A stretch of DNA of 64,000 nucleotides from Tetraselmis striata (taxonomy: Eukaryota; Chlorophyta; Chlorodendrophyceae; Chlorodendrales; Chlorodendraceae): assembly GCA_006384855.1 (NCBI GenBank), contig VCJN01000570.1:1-64000 (forward strand), given 5' to 3'. A program made the translations under genes and the position numbers. Shown here piece after piece: positions 1-12,697 of the stretch. The number at the start of each line of letters is the position of its first letter. The stretch's first letter is position 1. Under the pieces are notes generated by a model. That model had not been told where the DNA came from. It made no database searches and worked only from the letters and a program-made list of their open reading frames with translations.

Positions 1-386
1 GGGGGTTCATGAACCGCTCATAACATCTACAAGCGAAGTGGGTTTGAACACTCGCAACCTACTGGACTTCTGGGTGCCTTCCTACCCCCACTATAAATCG
101 CCAGTTTCGAGGTGTATTGCGTTCCAAAGTGGCGATTGTTTTACTCAACCACACCGGCACTCGGGGTTTGTCGCCCAAGTTGCTACACTTACGCACTTTC
201 GGGTGAGTATTTACCGTCCAGTCAAGAATGGGTTAATAGCCACATTGGCAACATCCGGATAATACCCGGTTGCGGGTGTATCAATGCAAGCAGGTGGACA
301 TCGATGGGGCTGCGCATTTCTGCCTGCAACGGTTGCCGTCTTCGTGTATACTCTGCCAGTTGCAATCAGCGTGCTGTTCACCTCAC
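1..386. other. Left edge, probably intron of the TPR gene
   Basis: This follows the GT donor after exon 12 of the minus-strand TPR gene. No TPR-like codons, repeats or RNA structure are recognisable, so I read it as part of an intron that runs out of the window. Confidence 0.4.
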
Positions 387-3300
387 CTCGACGTGTGACT
401 GGCCCAGCACTTGCTCGCGGACCGTGAGCGCGTTCCTGAGGTGCGGCTCTGCCCGTTTGTAATCGCCCTTCGCCATCAGCAGCGCGCCCAGGTTGTTCAG
501 CGACTGCGCCACCAGGATGTGCCCACGTCCCAGTTTGCTCTGCCGGATCTGTCAGGAGGCAACATGCCGAGCTTAGAATCTGACATCACACGCGCGCGCG
601 TGCTTGCCGCACATTTTCAATAAGAACGGCCACGATAGTACATAGTTACTCCTTCCTCGCCACCTACAAGTGGTGACAAGAGTGCCGGCACATCGTTGAG
701 CTTGTCCTCCAGGAAAGGTTAAACGGTCATGCCCGTTCAACATCAGCATCAACACCGCCTTGCACACTCTGCCGACTTCACTTCCGGGCAAACACTTCCT
801 AAACCTGATCACCGATTCGTAGATGAGCCTGTCAAGGCTGCCTTGGTTGCATGCAATGTACTTGCCATGGTTGTTTGTTTTTACTCAGTGCCTGCGGCGC
901 CCTCACCTTGAGTGCCCTCCGAAGCATGGGCTCCGCCTCCGCATACCACCCTGCAGCCTTGGAAACCGCCGCCAAGTTGTTGAGAGAGGAGGCCACGTCC
1001 TGGGTACCGGATAAACAGCAAAGAGCACACAGGTTGGGGGGGGGGGGGGGGGTTATTCAGAGTCACCACGTCACATGGTGACCGCTCTGAGCCACACAGA
1101 GGCGCTCCTTACCACGTGGTTGGGAGGCAGCTTGGCTTCACGGATGGCGAGCGCGCGTCGAAAGCAGCCCTCCGACTCCTCCAGCTGCCCGAGCTCAAAG
1201 AGGACCGAGCCCAGGCTTGTCAGGCTGGCCGCCACCTGAGCGTGAGAGATCCAACGTAGAGCCGGTGTCAGTTCTGTCCTGAATGCCCTACCTGCGGCCC
1301 ACAATCTCTCTGGGCAAATTTGGCAGCCAGTAACAAAAGAGCACTTGCGTGCGCCTCACAGAATGACAATGCATAACAAACTGTGGGATAGCAACGCAGG
1401 CATTTATGCGTATGCTGAGGGGGGTGAGGGCAGATGGGCGGCGGGGAGGGAACGGCGCCGGGGGGGGGGGGGGGGGGGTTGTGGGTCAAGCATACCTCCA
1501 GGTTGTTTGGTCCGTAGTGCTTTTCGCGGATTCCAAGCGACCTCCGCGACAACGCCTCGGCCTCCGGGAGCTTGAAGCTGCCAGACGACAGAGGGCGCCG
1601 TTAGCTACCTAGGCTTTATCTCGCTCAGCTCAATGTGGCGGCTGCGGTGAACCTGTTCACGGTCGTGACACCCCATGCACGCACATCGCGGATGGCGCAG
1701 CCTGCTGGGTCCGCACCAATGGCGCAGGTAGCCAGCCCAGTTGCCAAGCGCGGTGGCATAGTCCGGGTGATCCACCCCCTTCTCTTCCTGGTACGACCAA
1801 CAGAGCAGGCAGACACCACTGAGAAAGAACACCGGGTTTGGCGGCAGGAATGAACTCATGTGCGCCGCATGTTCTCGCGCCACACGCATCGTGCTAACGT
1901 GACACCAGTGCACAAGCAGCGCTGCGGAGGTGTGGGGAATCCATCAGCGCACACTCGCGCCTTCAAAGGGTGCGCACCTCGATGATGGATGTTGACTGCT
2001 GGTACAAGCGGTTCGCCTCATCCGATCGATCGAGCGCCGTTAGCACAATCGCCAGATTGTTCAGCGCTTGAGCCACGTCGCTGTGCGATGCGCCCAGGTT
2101 CTGGCCAGGGAGAGCCGTCAGTGATCAGCGGGAGTGACGGCGCCGGACACACCAAGGGCAGCCTGGGCCTTGTGCTACCACACCAGTGTGACCATCGTTC
2201 TTCCACAATGCTCGCGAGGGACCCGCTCACCTTCTCCCGGATTGCGAGCGCTCTTTTCAGCAGCGGCAAAGCTGCAGTGAACTGATGGCGGATTTTGAGG
2301 AGAGCTCCCAGGTTGTTCAGCGTGGTGGCAACTTCCTGGGAAGGGATGCGGGGGGGTGGTGAGGGGGGCTGTTGGGTCAGCGCTGGCTGTTGGGGCAGCG
2401 CGTGCGGAGCGGAGAGCCGGGGAGAGGGAGGGCCCCGCAAGGGGACGCGGGGTGACTGCGCACGCAGGTGCTCCGCACCTTGTCGTGGTGGCCAAAGTGG
2501 CCCTCCAGGATGCGCAGCGCGCGGCGGTACAGAACCTCCGCCTCGTCCAGCTCCCCGTCGCTGTGCAGGGCCGCCGCCATGTTGTTCAGCGAGGCGGCGC
2601 AGTCGGGGTGCTCCTGCCCCTGGCAGACCTCGCGAATGTGCAGGGCTTGGCGGTACAGCGCCCTGGCTTCGTCCAGCCTCCCCAGCGAGTGCAGCATCGC
2701 CGCCAGATTATTGGCACTTGTGGCCACCTCCCTGGATAGGCGATGGACGATGCGTCAGGGCTCCCATTCACGGATTCCCAGGGTCCATAGGTGTTTATAC
2801 CCATTCCTTTTCTCTCCCCTGTCAGCCGGGCCCGTCCCATGCATTGCCCAGCTTACCGATGCTCCAGCCCGTAGACACACTTTTCGATGGCCAGCGCGCG
2901 CTTGTACTGCTCCACCGCCTGCTCCGTGGCCCCTCTCCTGTTCTAAACGCTCCGGAGCAAAGCGCTTGAGTCAGCCACCGCCTCTACAAGGGCGTCTCCG
3001 CAGTTAGTGTGGCATTGCTACGATGCACATTGCGCAGGATTGCGGGGCGCAGGCAGAATTCACCATGATGGCGCCGAGCGTGGACAGACACTCCGCCACG
3101 AGGTGGTGATTCTGGCCCAGTGCTTGCTCTCGCAGCTGCAGTGCTCTTCAAGAAGGGTGCCGATGACACCGAAGTGATGATATCCAAGTGTCAGCGCTAA
3201 CAACCCGCGTGTGCCAACATCCGCAATCCAAGGCAACATCCAATGCGCCCATCATAGTAGGCCTACCCGCCGTGTGTGAATTTGTGTGGGTATGTGCATG

Positions 3301-4117
3301 GCTTGCGGACTGGCGGTGTGCGCACGTGCGTGCGTGCGTGCTTCGTACGTGTGGCGCTGGCGCACCTGGCGCAGAGCTGCTCCGCTTCTGCAAGGACGTC
3401 CGCACCCGAACCGCGCGCCTTGCGCAGCATCGCGACATCGCTCCGCTCCATCAGGGCTGCCAGCTCGTGCAGCGACTCCGCCACGCCGAGGGTGTCGCCT
3501 GCGCCGCTGCGCGTTCGCAGCTCCGCCTCCAGCCGACGAAGCCCTGCTTCGACGTCGGCAGAAAACTGCACCACAAGCCTAATGACGTCAGGCTGTCGCA
3601 GCCTTTGTGTTGGGTTTGATTACAGGGATAGCGTCCAGAGAATGGGCGGAAAAAAACTGTTGAAGGGAAAAACATAGCCTTTGTCCCCGTTACGGTCGAT
3701 CCCACTTGCCTCCCCGCCCCCCCCCCCCCCCCCCCCCCCCCACTCGCCCTTTACAACCCCCGCTCGCCCTCTCGACGTACACAACCGGCCGTGCGCGTAC
3801 GGATGGACATGCACGCACGCGCACACGCACGCGCATACGCACACGCATGCAGGGAGACGCACGCACTCGTACAAGCACGCGCACACCCACGCACGCACGC
3901 ACCCCTGCACGAAAAACATGCAAGCACGCACCTGGGGCCTGGACATGGGCTTGCCGCCTTCTCCCGGCAGCGGCCCTCCGAAGGCATACAGATCATCTCT
4001 TTTAGCCGTCGACCTCCCTGTTTGAGGTATCCGTCCTTCGGCCGGCATGCCCGCGCTGCCGGTTGTCCACGGTACTGAAGTGTCCGGCGACCGGGGCGAG
4101 GTGCGGCGGCCCGCCAT
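387..4117 (-). CDS. Kinesin-light-chain-like tetratricopeptide repeat protein, 3' end missing
   Basis: I assemble 12 exons on the minus strand: 4117-3932, 3565-3366, 3145-3064, 2942-2857, 2731-2479, 2335-2231, 2100-1978, 1787-1717, 1577-1496, 1235-1113, 999-907 and 548-387. All junctions are GT-AG and the frame stays open, giving 522 codons so far. After a 62-residue basic, Pro/Gly-rich N-terminus come repeated 42-residue units of the kinesin light chain (TPR_12) kind, with hallmarks such as ALxIRE, LGxxHxxVA and LNNLAxxL. Such repeats form a helical scaffold for protein binding; no catalytic domain is visible, so the partner is unknown. The start is the first ATG of exon 1. Introns hold G/C homopolymers and GCAC-type microsatellites. 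After the donor at 387 I find no further exon, so the gene probably continues past the left edge. The family call is firm; the function is not. Confidence 0.85.
3717..3930. repeat. Homopolymer and GCAC-type microsatellite in intron 1 of the TPR gene
   Basis: A run of more than 20 C on the plus strand is followed by about 120 bases of CACG/CGCA-like simple repeat. It lies wholly inside the first intron of the TPR gene. Long proline or Arg/Thr-rich open frames here are artefacts of low complexity. Confidence 0.85.
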
Positions 4118-4575
4118 GAGAAAAGCCTACTCGTATTTTGCAGCGACACGCGGGCCTATCATAATGCCTCCCTCTGCGGGGATATCAGATAACCCCCGGG
4201 GGTCAGCTCGACCACAACTGTGGTATCTTGATAGTCACTGCATCTGGCTCCCCAAGCTGCCCCAACCACGTTCCCTGTATCCAGCCCTCGCGTCCGCAAG
4301 CTCTCGCGTGCTGCTGCTGCTGCTGCTGGGGGTCGTATGTCGTATGTTATATATAAAACGATAACGTACCTGAGCGTGCCGATGATGCGGGGCGGTCGAT
4401 GACGGGGGCGGCCATCAGGCAAGCAACCGCTACTACCGCCCCGTATCGTACCGTTTAGTGGCGGCCGCCCCGTCGCGTACCCGTAACCTACGTATCTAGC
4501 ACAAATACCGGTACCCAGGTACAGATATTTGCATGTAGCAGTATTACCGCCGATACTGCGGTACGGCGGGACATG
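4118..4575. other. Intergenic region upstream of the TPR gene
   Basis: This should contain the TPR gene promoter. A short CTG run (about 4311-4327) is the only pattern I see. I recognise no TATA box or other promoter element with confidence. Confidence 0.4.
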
Positions 4576-4581
4576 AGGAGT

Positions 4582-4650
4582 ACCTTGTCCGCTCGGTTGA
4601 GCGGTCGGCGTCTCGAACGCGAGAGGTCCCGGGATCGAATCCTGGCCGAG
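4582..4650 (+). repeat. tRNA-like head of a SINE-like repeat, plus-strand copy
   Basis: The segment has a tRNA layout: a D-arm-like GCTCGGTTGAGCGG, a short stem around TCTCG/CGAGA, an AGAGG variable region, then a T-arm with stem CCGGG/CCTGG and seven-base loop ATCGAAT, close to a polymerase III B box. No convincing acceptor stem is present and a near-identical copy sits in reverse nearby, so a tRNA-derived SINE head is likelier than a working tRNA gene. Confidence 0.55.
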
Positions 4651-4659
4651 GTAAAAAGT

Positions 4660-5113
4660 AAAGTAAAGTTCGCCCCGGGACGTCGGCCGAAGCCGCCCCA
4701 GCACTGGACCTCTTGCGCCAAGTGCAGTCCTAGGTCTAGCATAGCCCGTAGACCATTGCCTCATTCGAACCCCGAAAGGCTAATGCATCAACCGGGTAAA
4801 CCAAGGACACGCCGGGACGAAATTGCCGGAAATGCATCGGCCAGGATTCGATGCCCGGACCTCTTGCGTACGAGACGACCGCTCAGCCGAGCGGACAAGG
4901 GATGTACCTTAAATGTGGCCGAGGTATTTCGGCAATATCGGTCTGGGGTGTCCCGGGTTTACCCGGTTGATGCATTAGCCCTTCGGAGTTATTCGAATGA
5001 GGCAATGGTCTTAGTAGGAATATGCCATACCTACGACTGCAGTTGGTGCAAGAGGTCAAGTGCTGGGGCGGCTTCGGCGGCCGAAGATGTCCCGGGGCGA
5101 ACTTTACTTTGAC
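4660..5113. repeat. Inverted repeat made of two SINE-like bodies
   Basis: The left arm (about 4660-4811) and right arm (about 4947-5113) are imperfect reverse complements. Shared blocks include ACCCGGTTGATGCATTAGCC and CCCGGGGCGAACTTTACTTT on the right arm, matched in reverse on the left. The arms flank the minus-strand tRNA-like head. Transcribed, this would make a hairpin with a stem of about 150 bases. Confidence 0.7.
4836..4902 (-). repeat. tRNA-like head of a SINE-like repeat, minus-strand copy
   Basis: On the minus strand this matches the head at 4582-4650 over most of its length (CTTGTCCGCTCGG, AGAGGTCC, ATCGAATCCTGGCCGA) with scattered substitutions. It runs on into a body that contains the left inverted-repeat arm. 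Two diverged copies of a tRNA-related unit in opposite orientation suggest a nested pair of SINE insertions. Confidence 0.55.
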
Positions 5114-5339
5114 GAGAAATACCGTTTCAACGAATGCAAGAAAAATACTTTATACGTGGAATTATGCGCATATAGTACGAATAATTTCCGTGATATTTAC
5201 TGACACATCCTCAATGCTACCGCCCAATGGCGGTGTGCTTTTCTTATGAAGTAACTTGACAGTTGAATCAGCGATGCGTCGATTTTTCAGAAAATTTTAA
5301 AAGAACGGGTTCCATATCACTGGCCTACAGTTCCATGAA

Positions 5340-5605
5340 TTGCACTGCCAAAGCTGCTTTGAAGTACCAGACAGCAGCGAGCGTTTGCATTGCCAGCGCT
5401 TTGAAGTACCAGAGCTTTTTTTCCATTACCAGCAACGAGTAGCGAGTAGCAAGTACCAGTACCATCAGTCCCAGCAGTACCAGCACCGAGCGAGTAGCGA
5501 GTACCAGTATCAGCAGCGAGCGTTCGCATTGCCAGCGCTTTGAAGTACCAGAGTTTTTTTTTCCATTACCAGCAGCGAGCAGCGAGTACCAGTACTCATA
5601 GCCTC
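5340..5605. repeat. Degenerate tandem repeat, period about 139 bases with smaller CAG/TAG sub-units
   Basis: A block GCATTGCCAGCGCTTTGAAG followed by TACCAGAG, a T run and CCATTACCAGCA occurs at about 5387 and again at about 5526. Between them are many short units like GCGAGTAGC and TACCAG. The frames through it are repetitive and do not resemble a known protein. Confidence 0.75.
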
Positions 5606-7120
5606 CCAACCGTGAGATCGTAATCGGACGGCTGTGTAATTAAGGGCCGTGGGCGGGCGGGGGGGTGGGTGGGTGGATTACAGTACTTAGTAGTACATTC
5701 CAGTAGATAAGCGCTTTAGTCATGCACATATAGGCCCGATCCGCTGCACTATACGGGTACCCGTACGGCAATAAAGCTCACCGCCGAAAAATCGACGCTT
5801 CGCTGGATAATACATTTCAAGAATAGCAGACATATCCAAATTGGCTTTATGAGGCGACTGAAAGCATATCTGCCTGTTGTTTAAGGTGCCCCCTTTTATA
5901 TTGCCCACCTTTTTTATAATCTACTTTTAAGCTGATGTAATGCCAAACTGTGAATGGGTTGTTTGCACGCTTATTGTGGCTTAGAATGAGTCTATATCCT
6001 GGAGCAACATAAACAACCATATATTCATGGCCAAACAACAACAATAGCAACAACCTTATTACGACGAAAGCATTCATTATAATACAAATGGCAACCAATA
6101 GAGTGCAAAAATTTAATAGTAGAGAGCATGATTACAAGTTGTGGTTGCTACGCATGTGACCCGGCCTCATGGCCTTCTATCTAGAGCTGACTGGTGACTG
6201 ATGACAATAATGTAAAAGACATCGATCCCGATGTTGCATACTGCCTCACAGAGGAATACCTCATAACATGATGCTTTGCACGCCTTGTTTGCCAGGTGCT
6301 GTTTCCGCTCCGGGTATATTACGCCGCTTCTGAGCTCTGCGTGGTTGTTGTGCTGGTGGCTCCTCCTCCTCCTTGCGTGCTTGCTTGCGTCCATGCGCCA
6401 AACCCGCCTCGCGTGCTGCATTACATGCAACGACGGCAGCTCGCTCCTCGCCGATATACCTCATGGAACGCACCACATGCTTGGCTGCTTTCCCGGAACA
6501 GTTGCGGCCACACACACGACGTGGCACAATATGCCACTGAAGATATGTGAAGATATGTGGACACCACGCCGGACTTGAATGTTGTTCCAACACAGTATGC
6601 ACAGAGATTATTGATGGCATCAAACCATACAGCAGACTTGCGTTGTTGCTGCGCGAGTAGTACTCGAACTCCGCGGGTGTTGAGCACTCAATGTTGACTT
6701 AGGTGATGAAGGTGGTATCACAGTCGACGGCATCTTGTAATTGTTGCTTGGCCAACGCCATGCACGCTGCGATCTCGGCTGGAGTTGGCGTTGTAAACTC
6801 ACCATAGCCCTCTTGGCGGTAGAGTAATGGTTCCATCCGCTGCGGCGTCGACTTCGAGTATAGATGCAGCGCGGCCGCATGCAGTCCTTGCACTGCACAA
6901 CAGCCCGACGTACATGGCCTTCAGCAATGTTGGGCACATCTCGCTGGTGGTCATGATGTCATCAGTCATGCGATGCATGATTGTCCCTCCATCCGCAATC
7001 TGGGCTGAAGGTTCATGCGCTCCTGCCGCTTGATAAACGATAGTTGGTGCTCGTTGGTATAGGCGTGCTCGATAGCCTTCCGGAAGGGCAGGTGATGCTG
7101 GCCATTGTCACTGTCAGGAC
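5606..7120. other. Gene-free, AT-richer spacer
   Basis: The base composition drops relative to the gene blocks. Only short open frames without recognisable motifs are present. It may belong to the decayed transposon to its right, but I see no boundary. Confidence 0.35.
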
Positions 7121-8794
7121 CTAGTACTTATCTACCATCTCATGATATGCTGCTCGTGGCATGATCAGCGGCTCCCACATGTCCTTCTCACATGTTGGAC
7201 AGTGGCATGGAGTGACTAGTGGTTGTTTTAGGTACTGCCGAATGTAGGGGCCTCCCCGGGTGTGGTTGTCGATGACCATCACCATCCCAAGATTTTTGTC
7301 AATAGTGCTCAATGTCATGTCCATCTCATGCAGCGTCGGGTCGATTTTATGCAGCACTTCAAGCACAGCTCCAACCGCCGTGTCCGTAGCAGGCTGGAGG
7401 ACTTTGATATGCTGACCACACCGTACTAGCCTACCAAGAAGGTTATCTAAATTGGAAAGCAGAGGGTCAAGGGCGGGCATGACGATATTCCTCAACAAAA
7501 GGTTTGCTCTGGAGCAAGCCTAATGGGGGCGCCTCGGCGGCGGTGCTTGTGGGCTGCTCCTAGTTGTTACCGCCGCTTGGCGGTGGGGCATAGGCACACA
7601 CCATAGCACCATCATGGAATCAGTAATTCAAGTTGACAACCAAACAAGTGAGACAGCATCAGCAATTAGGCAGCAACAACACTAACCTGCGCCGATTGCT
7701 TGAATTAATCACGTCCACGTCCATGTCGCTCATGCCCTCCTCCCCATCCGAGTCATGTGACATGATGGCGGCGGTGGCTAGAGGCTGAGGCGCATGGGCT
7801 GGGGGGTCCTCTTCCGTTATTGCCACCACCCCATCATCATCGTTGGTGCTAAGGCCGGTGTGCACCATCTCTTCCGGCTCAATAATCACGGACGAGGCCG
7901 CGTCCTCGTTCGTGTCGGCATCGTCATCCTCGTACGGGTCCACCATATAAGGGACCTCCTGATCCAAACCCGTCCCCGACTCAGTTGGCGCCTCCTCCCC
8001 CCCATCGTTGGTGTCGGCGCTGGTTTTGGGGGTGGCCGTTGTTCCAAATGCAACTATGCCACCTGGAGATATACCATGCTTGACGGCGGCGGGAGCTACG
8101 TGATGCAGCTCCAGACACTTTGCAGCGTTATGCATGGCGCTCATGTTGTTGACCTTAGCCATCACCAAACAAAGGCGTTGTTTTGCAGTCCGAGTTTCGG
8201 CACGCTCATGACGCGCAAACAGGGGTTGGCATAGCTCTGTGGCGGTGCAGTTATTGCGATGCCTAGAGAGTCATGACCGGAGGCGGTGAAGTATGCCAAC
8301 TTGGCGTCGATGTTGGTGTAGAAGGCACATTTCTGGTTTGGGCCACCATCAAAGTAGGTAGCGGCGACAGCCGGTGCCTCGCCATCTCGCTCTTCCATCC
8401 CATGGGCAAACTCGGTCGCATGCCGAGATGGACAAGAAGGCTGGAAGACTGAGTCCTTCAGTGTGCATGCCCTGCGACATCATCAACCGGCAACTATAGT
8501 AGTCTGTACCGGCATAGTAGTGATCAGCATTGGCAGCTCAATAGCAACAACAGCAACAACAACCGCAGCCCGCTCACTCTGATAGAAGCTTTGCATGATA
8601 TTGCCGTCCTCGTCATCCTCTCGCAAAATGACCCCGAGCGTGGCCGTGGGAGTGATCGGGACTTTGTGAAAGTCGTGGTCAAGCGCAATCCCGATGACAT
8701 CACTAGAAAAGATGATGGCTTTGCCACGACCACCGATGCCGATGGGCAGATTGGCTCTACCTACGTTCACCTTGGCCTTGTCATCCGTTGACAA
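7121..8794 (-). mobile_element. Remnant of a DDE-type transposase-like element
   Basis: Minus-strand open pieces at about 8794-8483, 8398-8162, 8168-7659 and 7498-7121 together look like a decayed element. The first carries STDDKAKVNVG; the second carries YFDGGPNQK and further on NPCLRVMSV followed by LGLQN. I recall these from memory as hallmarks of a large uncharacterised transposase-like family seen in sponge and cnidarian genomes (DDK..., DGGP..., NP-x-x-R-x-M-S). The third piece is acidic and the fourth has a CxxC pair (CHCPTCEKD). The fragments are not in one frame and I see no clean ends, so the copy appears dead. Assignment rests on motif memory only. Confidence 0.5.
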
Positions 8795-11700
8795 GAAGAC
8801 TACCTTAGCTGCTGCCTCCTCAGGTCATGTATGGCTTCTGATCAGGTGCACGTAGAAGACCATCGCTTCTCTGATGTATTTGAACTGCGCCGCACAATCA
8901 GGAATCGATGTGCTTTGCTCCCGGAGGTCTGATAGGAATCGCGTGCGTCACGTTCATCTTATTTCCTGGAGCACACACAGACCCTGCAAACACAGTCACT
9001 ATCAGGGATTGTGATCATGTCCGGCACTATATATCAACAACAATTGGCAGGTTGGCACCGACCTACTAAGAAGTGCAACTTGCTGGCACGGTGGCTTGGA
9101 TTCTTGGGGGCGAGCTGGTTTTGAACCAATGCGCGGCTTGGGATGTGGATGCCCGCCTTCTCTATAGGCCTCATGGGTACTTACCCTCCAGCTTCTCAAC
9201 GATCTGCTTCACCATACCTCGTACAAAGATCCAGTGAGCAAAGAAGCGCTGACATCCCCTAGAGGCAGAATGCATGATCATGGGTGTAAGTTACCCATGA
9301 ATAACATTGTAAACATGTGGCACATACTTAGGCATCAGTGAGGCATCAACAACATGGATTGCTTACCCCATAGTCTGTCATGTGCAACGGACTTCTCCTC
9401 CACAATCTCGGCAAGTATCTCTCAGAATAGGTCGAAGTGAGGGTCCGCGATCCGCCCGTTCAGCTCTCGCAGGTCGGTGATGATATCGAAATCTTGCATG
9501 CTGAGGGCCGGTTGCGTAAGGGCGATGGCGCCGGCTCGGTCGGTGCTACGCTGCGCCGGGGCTGGTGGTGCGCATGGTCGTCCACACTGGCACTGCATCC
9601 GCCGCTGTGAGGTACGGGCGCGCCCCTTTTCGCGCCTCCCACTCACCACCAACCACCCGCCCAAAGCCCAATAGAGGAGATGTCGGCAGCTCTCCCGCCC
9701 GATGACACACGCCCCATAGTGCTAGTGGGGGAAATAGCCGAGGTCGCAACCGTGGCGGGTTTTCGAGTTGCGCCCTAAGCCCTTCGCATTGCGTTCCTTT
9801 GTCACGGAGGGTTAGAGGCTGAAATCTCGCCGCGCCGACGAAGCGACGCAGTGGCATGGCTCGCCGAGAAAACTGCGGTCGCTGCATTTTGGCCATCGCG
9901 GCCAACCAACCGGCCGCTACCGAATCGTGCAGGCAATGCGCCCGATTAACCTGCCTTGGAGCCATGATACTCGTTGACGAGGTGGTGTTGATCGCGACGA
10001 TTCCGGATGTACTCCACTAGCGCTGCAACACCCAGCACATGCAGGCGGCGAGAAGATCGCGACGGCTAACTTGCTAGTATCAAGAAGTATCCCGGGCGAC
10101 TTGCTAGTTGCACTTTGCAAGGCGCGACCAAGACTGTGGCGCTTGGTCAAGGACACCACCAACCGCAATGGGAAGCAGGTGGTCCGCTACGTGAGGTTCC
10201 GGTCCGATACGTATGAGGGCGTTGCGTCGGTTCTCTTCTTCCATGAGAAACATGGCGAACCTCCGAACCACCGGAAGCATAAGAACGCGCTGCGGGCTGC
10301 TCGGCATGAGCACGTCGCGCGGTACGTGAGGCGCGGGGCGCCCGTAGCGGAGTGCGAATGACGGACAACGGCCACGTCGTCACTGTGTTGCACCCGCTTG
10401 CGTTGGAGGTCACGGAGACCCCGTGCGTACGGCAACGGGAGCAAGTTACACGAGTCGACAGGGATGAGCGTGCTCTTCCACAGTACCGGCGTGGTGGTTG
10501 CAAAGCAAGACACGGAGCTTGAGCTGCCGGCCGTCCGGCTACCCATGGACACAACTGATCCTTATAGGCATGGACCGGCTTGCCCCCCTACGATGATCCC
10601 CATGCATACGCCAAGTTGGAGCTAGTGAAGGCGCACTTCATGCACATGGTTGGTGCCTCGGATAAAAGCGATGCATTGCAGACCATCCTTGATTGGGACT
10701 GCATCGCGCCGATTCCACCACCACTTCCCATGCAGGTTGGGCGCTCATTCTTTAGGTGGGAGGGCCCGCCTGGAGAGAGTGTATAGCGGACAAATTAGAG
10801 AGGGATGCTATATGGGCAGTGCGCCCAAAGGAGCAGGGTGAGCTGCGCGAGCGTGATGCGAAGCTGCGTGCTGAGGAGAGGCGGATGCTTATGGAGCGTT
10901 AATAGTGCGAGCATCGGTAGCGACACAGAGGAGGAGGGCAAGTCGTCACCGCACACCCCGGATAACGTTTCCAGCATTGATAGCTGGAATGCCGCACACT
11001 GTACCATGCGGTGCAGAAGCACTACGAGGAGAAGAAGGGCGGAGACTGCGGAGGCGACGGCGGGCGATGGAGGTGGCGCAAGACGTTGAGGAGGCGGCTG
11101 GGGATGGAGTAGGATTAAGTCATCGCAATCTTCGTTACAAGGTGGTGTATGGCAGATCTAGCAAGAGGGGGGTCGCTAGATAGATGCAATGCACACTCTA
11201 ATTATGCTTATTGCGCTTGGTAGCCCGCTTTGCTATCTCGATCTTGCGCTTGCCTGCCAACTCGGCCATCTCCCTCTTCACCTCATCCGCCTTGGGCTTG
11301 GGCATCTGGGGCTGGAAACGCTTGGGGAGGGAGGGGCATGCATATCACGATGGTTTGCAATCCGCGTGCTGCGCTTGACATCCTGGCCGGTCCGGGATAG
11401 CGTCACCTTGCCGCTCCTCAAGAGGCATTGCGGCTGGTGGTTGGAACGAACCCCGACGGAAGCCCTCCTTCATCTCCCGCCGATTGCAGTGCTCCATGGC
11501 GCTGTAGTAGTGGTCGATGAGCCGTGCAGCTCCATCCGACCATCCACCTCGGGAAGTGCCATGCCACTATATGCATTTCTGGCGAGATGTAGTCCTTGCT
11601 TGGCCGTCGCAATGTCCATCAGGAAGGCGCGAAAAACTGATGCACAGCGTTCCGCAATGCCCATGTTGCACGCTTCCGGCTATCCGTGTCGTTATTGCCA

Positions 11701-12600
11701 GGATCCAGTTTCCACGACGCTCTCATAGCGATGTAGGTATCCCAGACCTTCTTAAGCTCGGGCCGGATACGATCAGAGCTAGAGATGACGGCATCCATCA
11801 CCACCTCGTGGCCCTCGATCATCCTTTTCACCTCCGCTCCTCTAAGCATGAAGGCAGGCAGGTCACCCTTGGTGACTGACTGCATGTGCCCTTGCCGCTC
11901 TGTGCCTTCAGCTCCCTCCCCGGCAGTCCGATGAGCGCCATCGCGTCCATGGCTGCTTGCGCGGCCTCCTTGTTCTTGCACCGCTGCTTGATAGAATGCC
12001 ACACCACATGCGGGCACATCTGGATGCGCTTGCATGCATTGTGTCGCCGATCATGTCATCTGGCTCAGCCATCACGACCGCATGTGGGCATTTATGGCAC
12101 TGTCCGAAGTGTGAGTACTGGTAGTCTTGTCTCGGTTCCGGGGTAGTGTCAGCGGGGGATAAGTCGCCATGGCATTGGATGTTTTCACCTCAGCATGGGC
12201 ATGGCTAGGCCTTAGTCAAGCCACAATCCTCCCCCAGCATCGCATGCGCCAACATGGATGCATAGACGTACGGTGGTCTTTGTCATTGGCTTAGTCACGC
12301 CCTTCCGCTCGTAGGGAATCTCCGTGAGATGCATGTAGTGCGCAGGCATATCACAGATCAAGCAGATGAAAATTGATGTTTACCTGGCGTGCCCATAGAC
12401 CCCATGCATACTGCCATGCCATGTCACCCCAGAGGACCATCTTGAAGGTGTAGATTTCATGATTATGCAGTCGTGAGTTTCATCCCAGACCCGTCGCAGA
12501 TGTCCGCAAGATCCTTGAGTTCAGCGTGGGCTTCAAGCTCCGGGGAAAATAGCTCCCGGTCACGACGTTAAAAGCGCAGTATACCCGTGTAGGCCGCTCT
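8795..12600. other. Gene-poor region with weak coding-like fragments
   Basis: Short frames have coding-like composition but no family I recognise: plus 10071-10361 (basic, about 96 residues), minus 11619-12035 and minus 11828-12019 (with KQRCKNKEAAQAAMDAM). They may be more debris of the transposase-like element to the left or of another one. No exon structure, RNA gene or clear terminal repeat was found. Confidence 0.35.
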
Positions 12601-12673
12601 TAGGCGGCTTTCCGGATTGCTAATCATACTTATGATATCAAACTTAAGCACTGCTTTTATGGGTGGGTTTTCT

Positions 12674-12697
12674 GGCCTCTTTTTTGTAATTCACACC
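12674..12697 (+). repeat. Recurrent GTAATTCACACC motif, copy 1
   Basis: A pyrimidine tract runs into TTTTTTGTAATTCACACC. Related sites occur at 24160-24180 (reverse), 25491-25511, 25514-25529 and 33279-33298, so this looks like the end of a dispersed repeat family. Confidence 0.55.
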
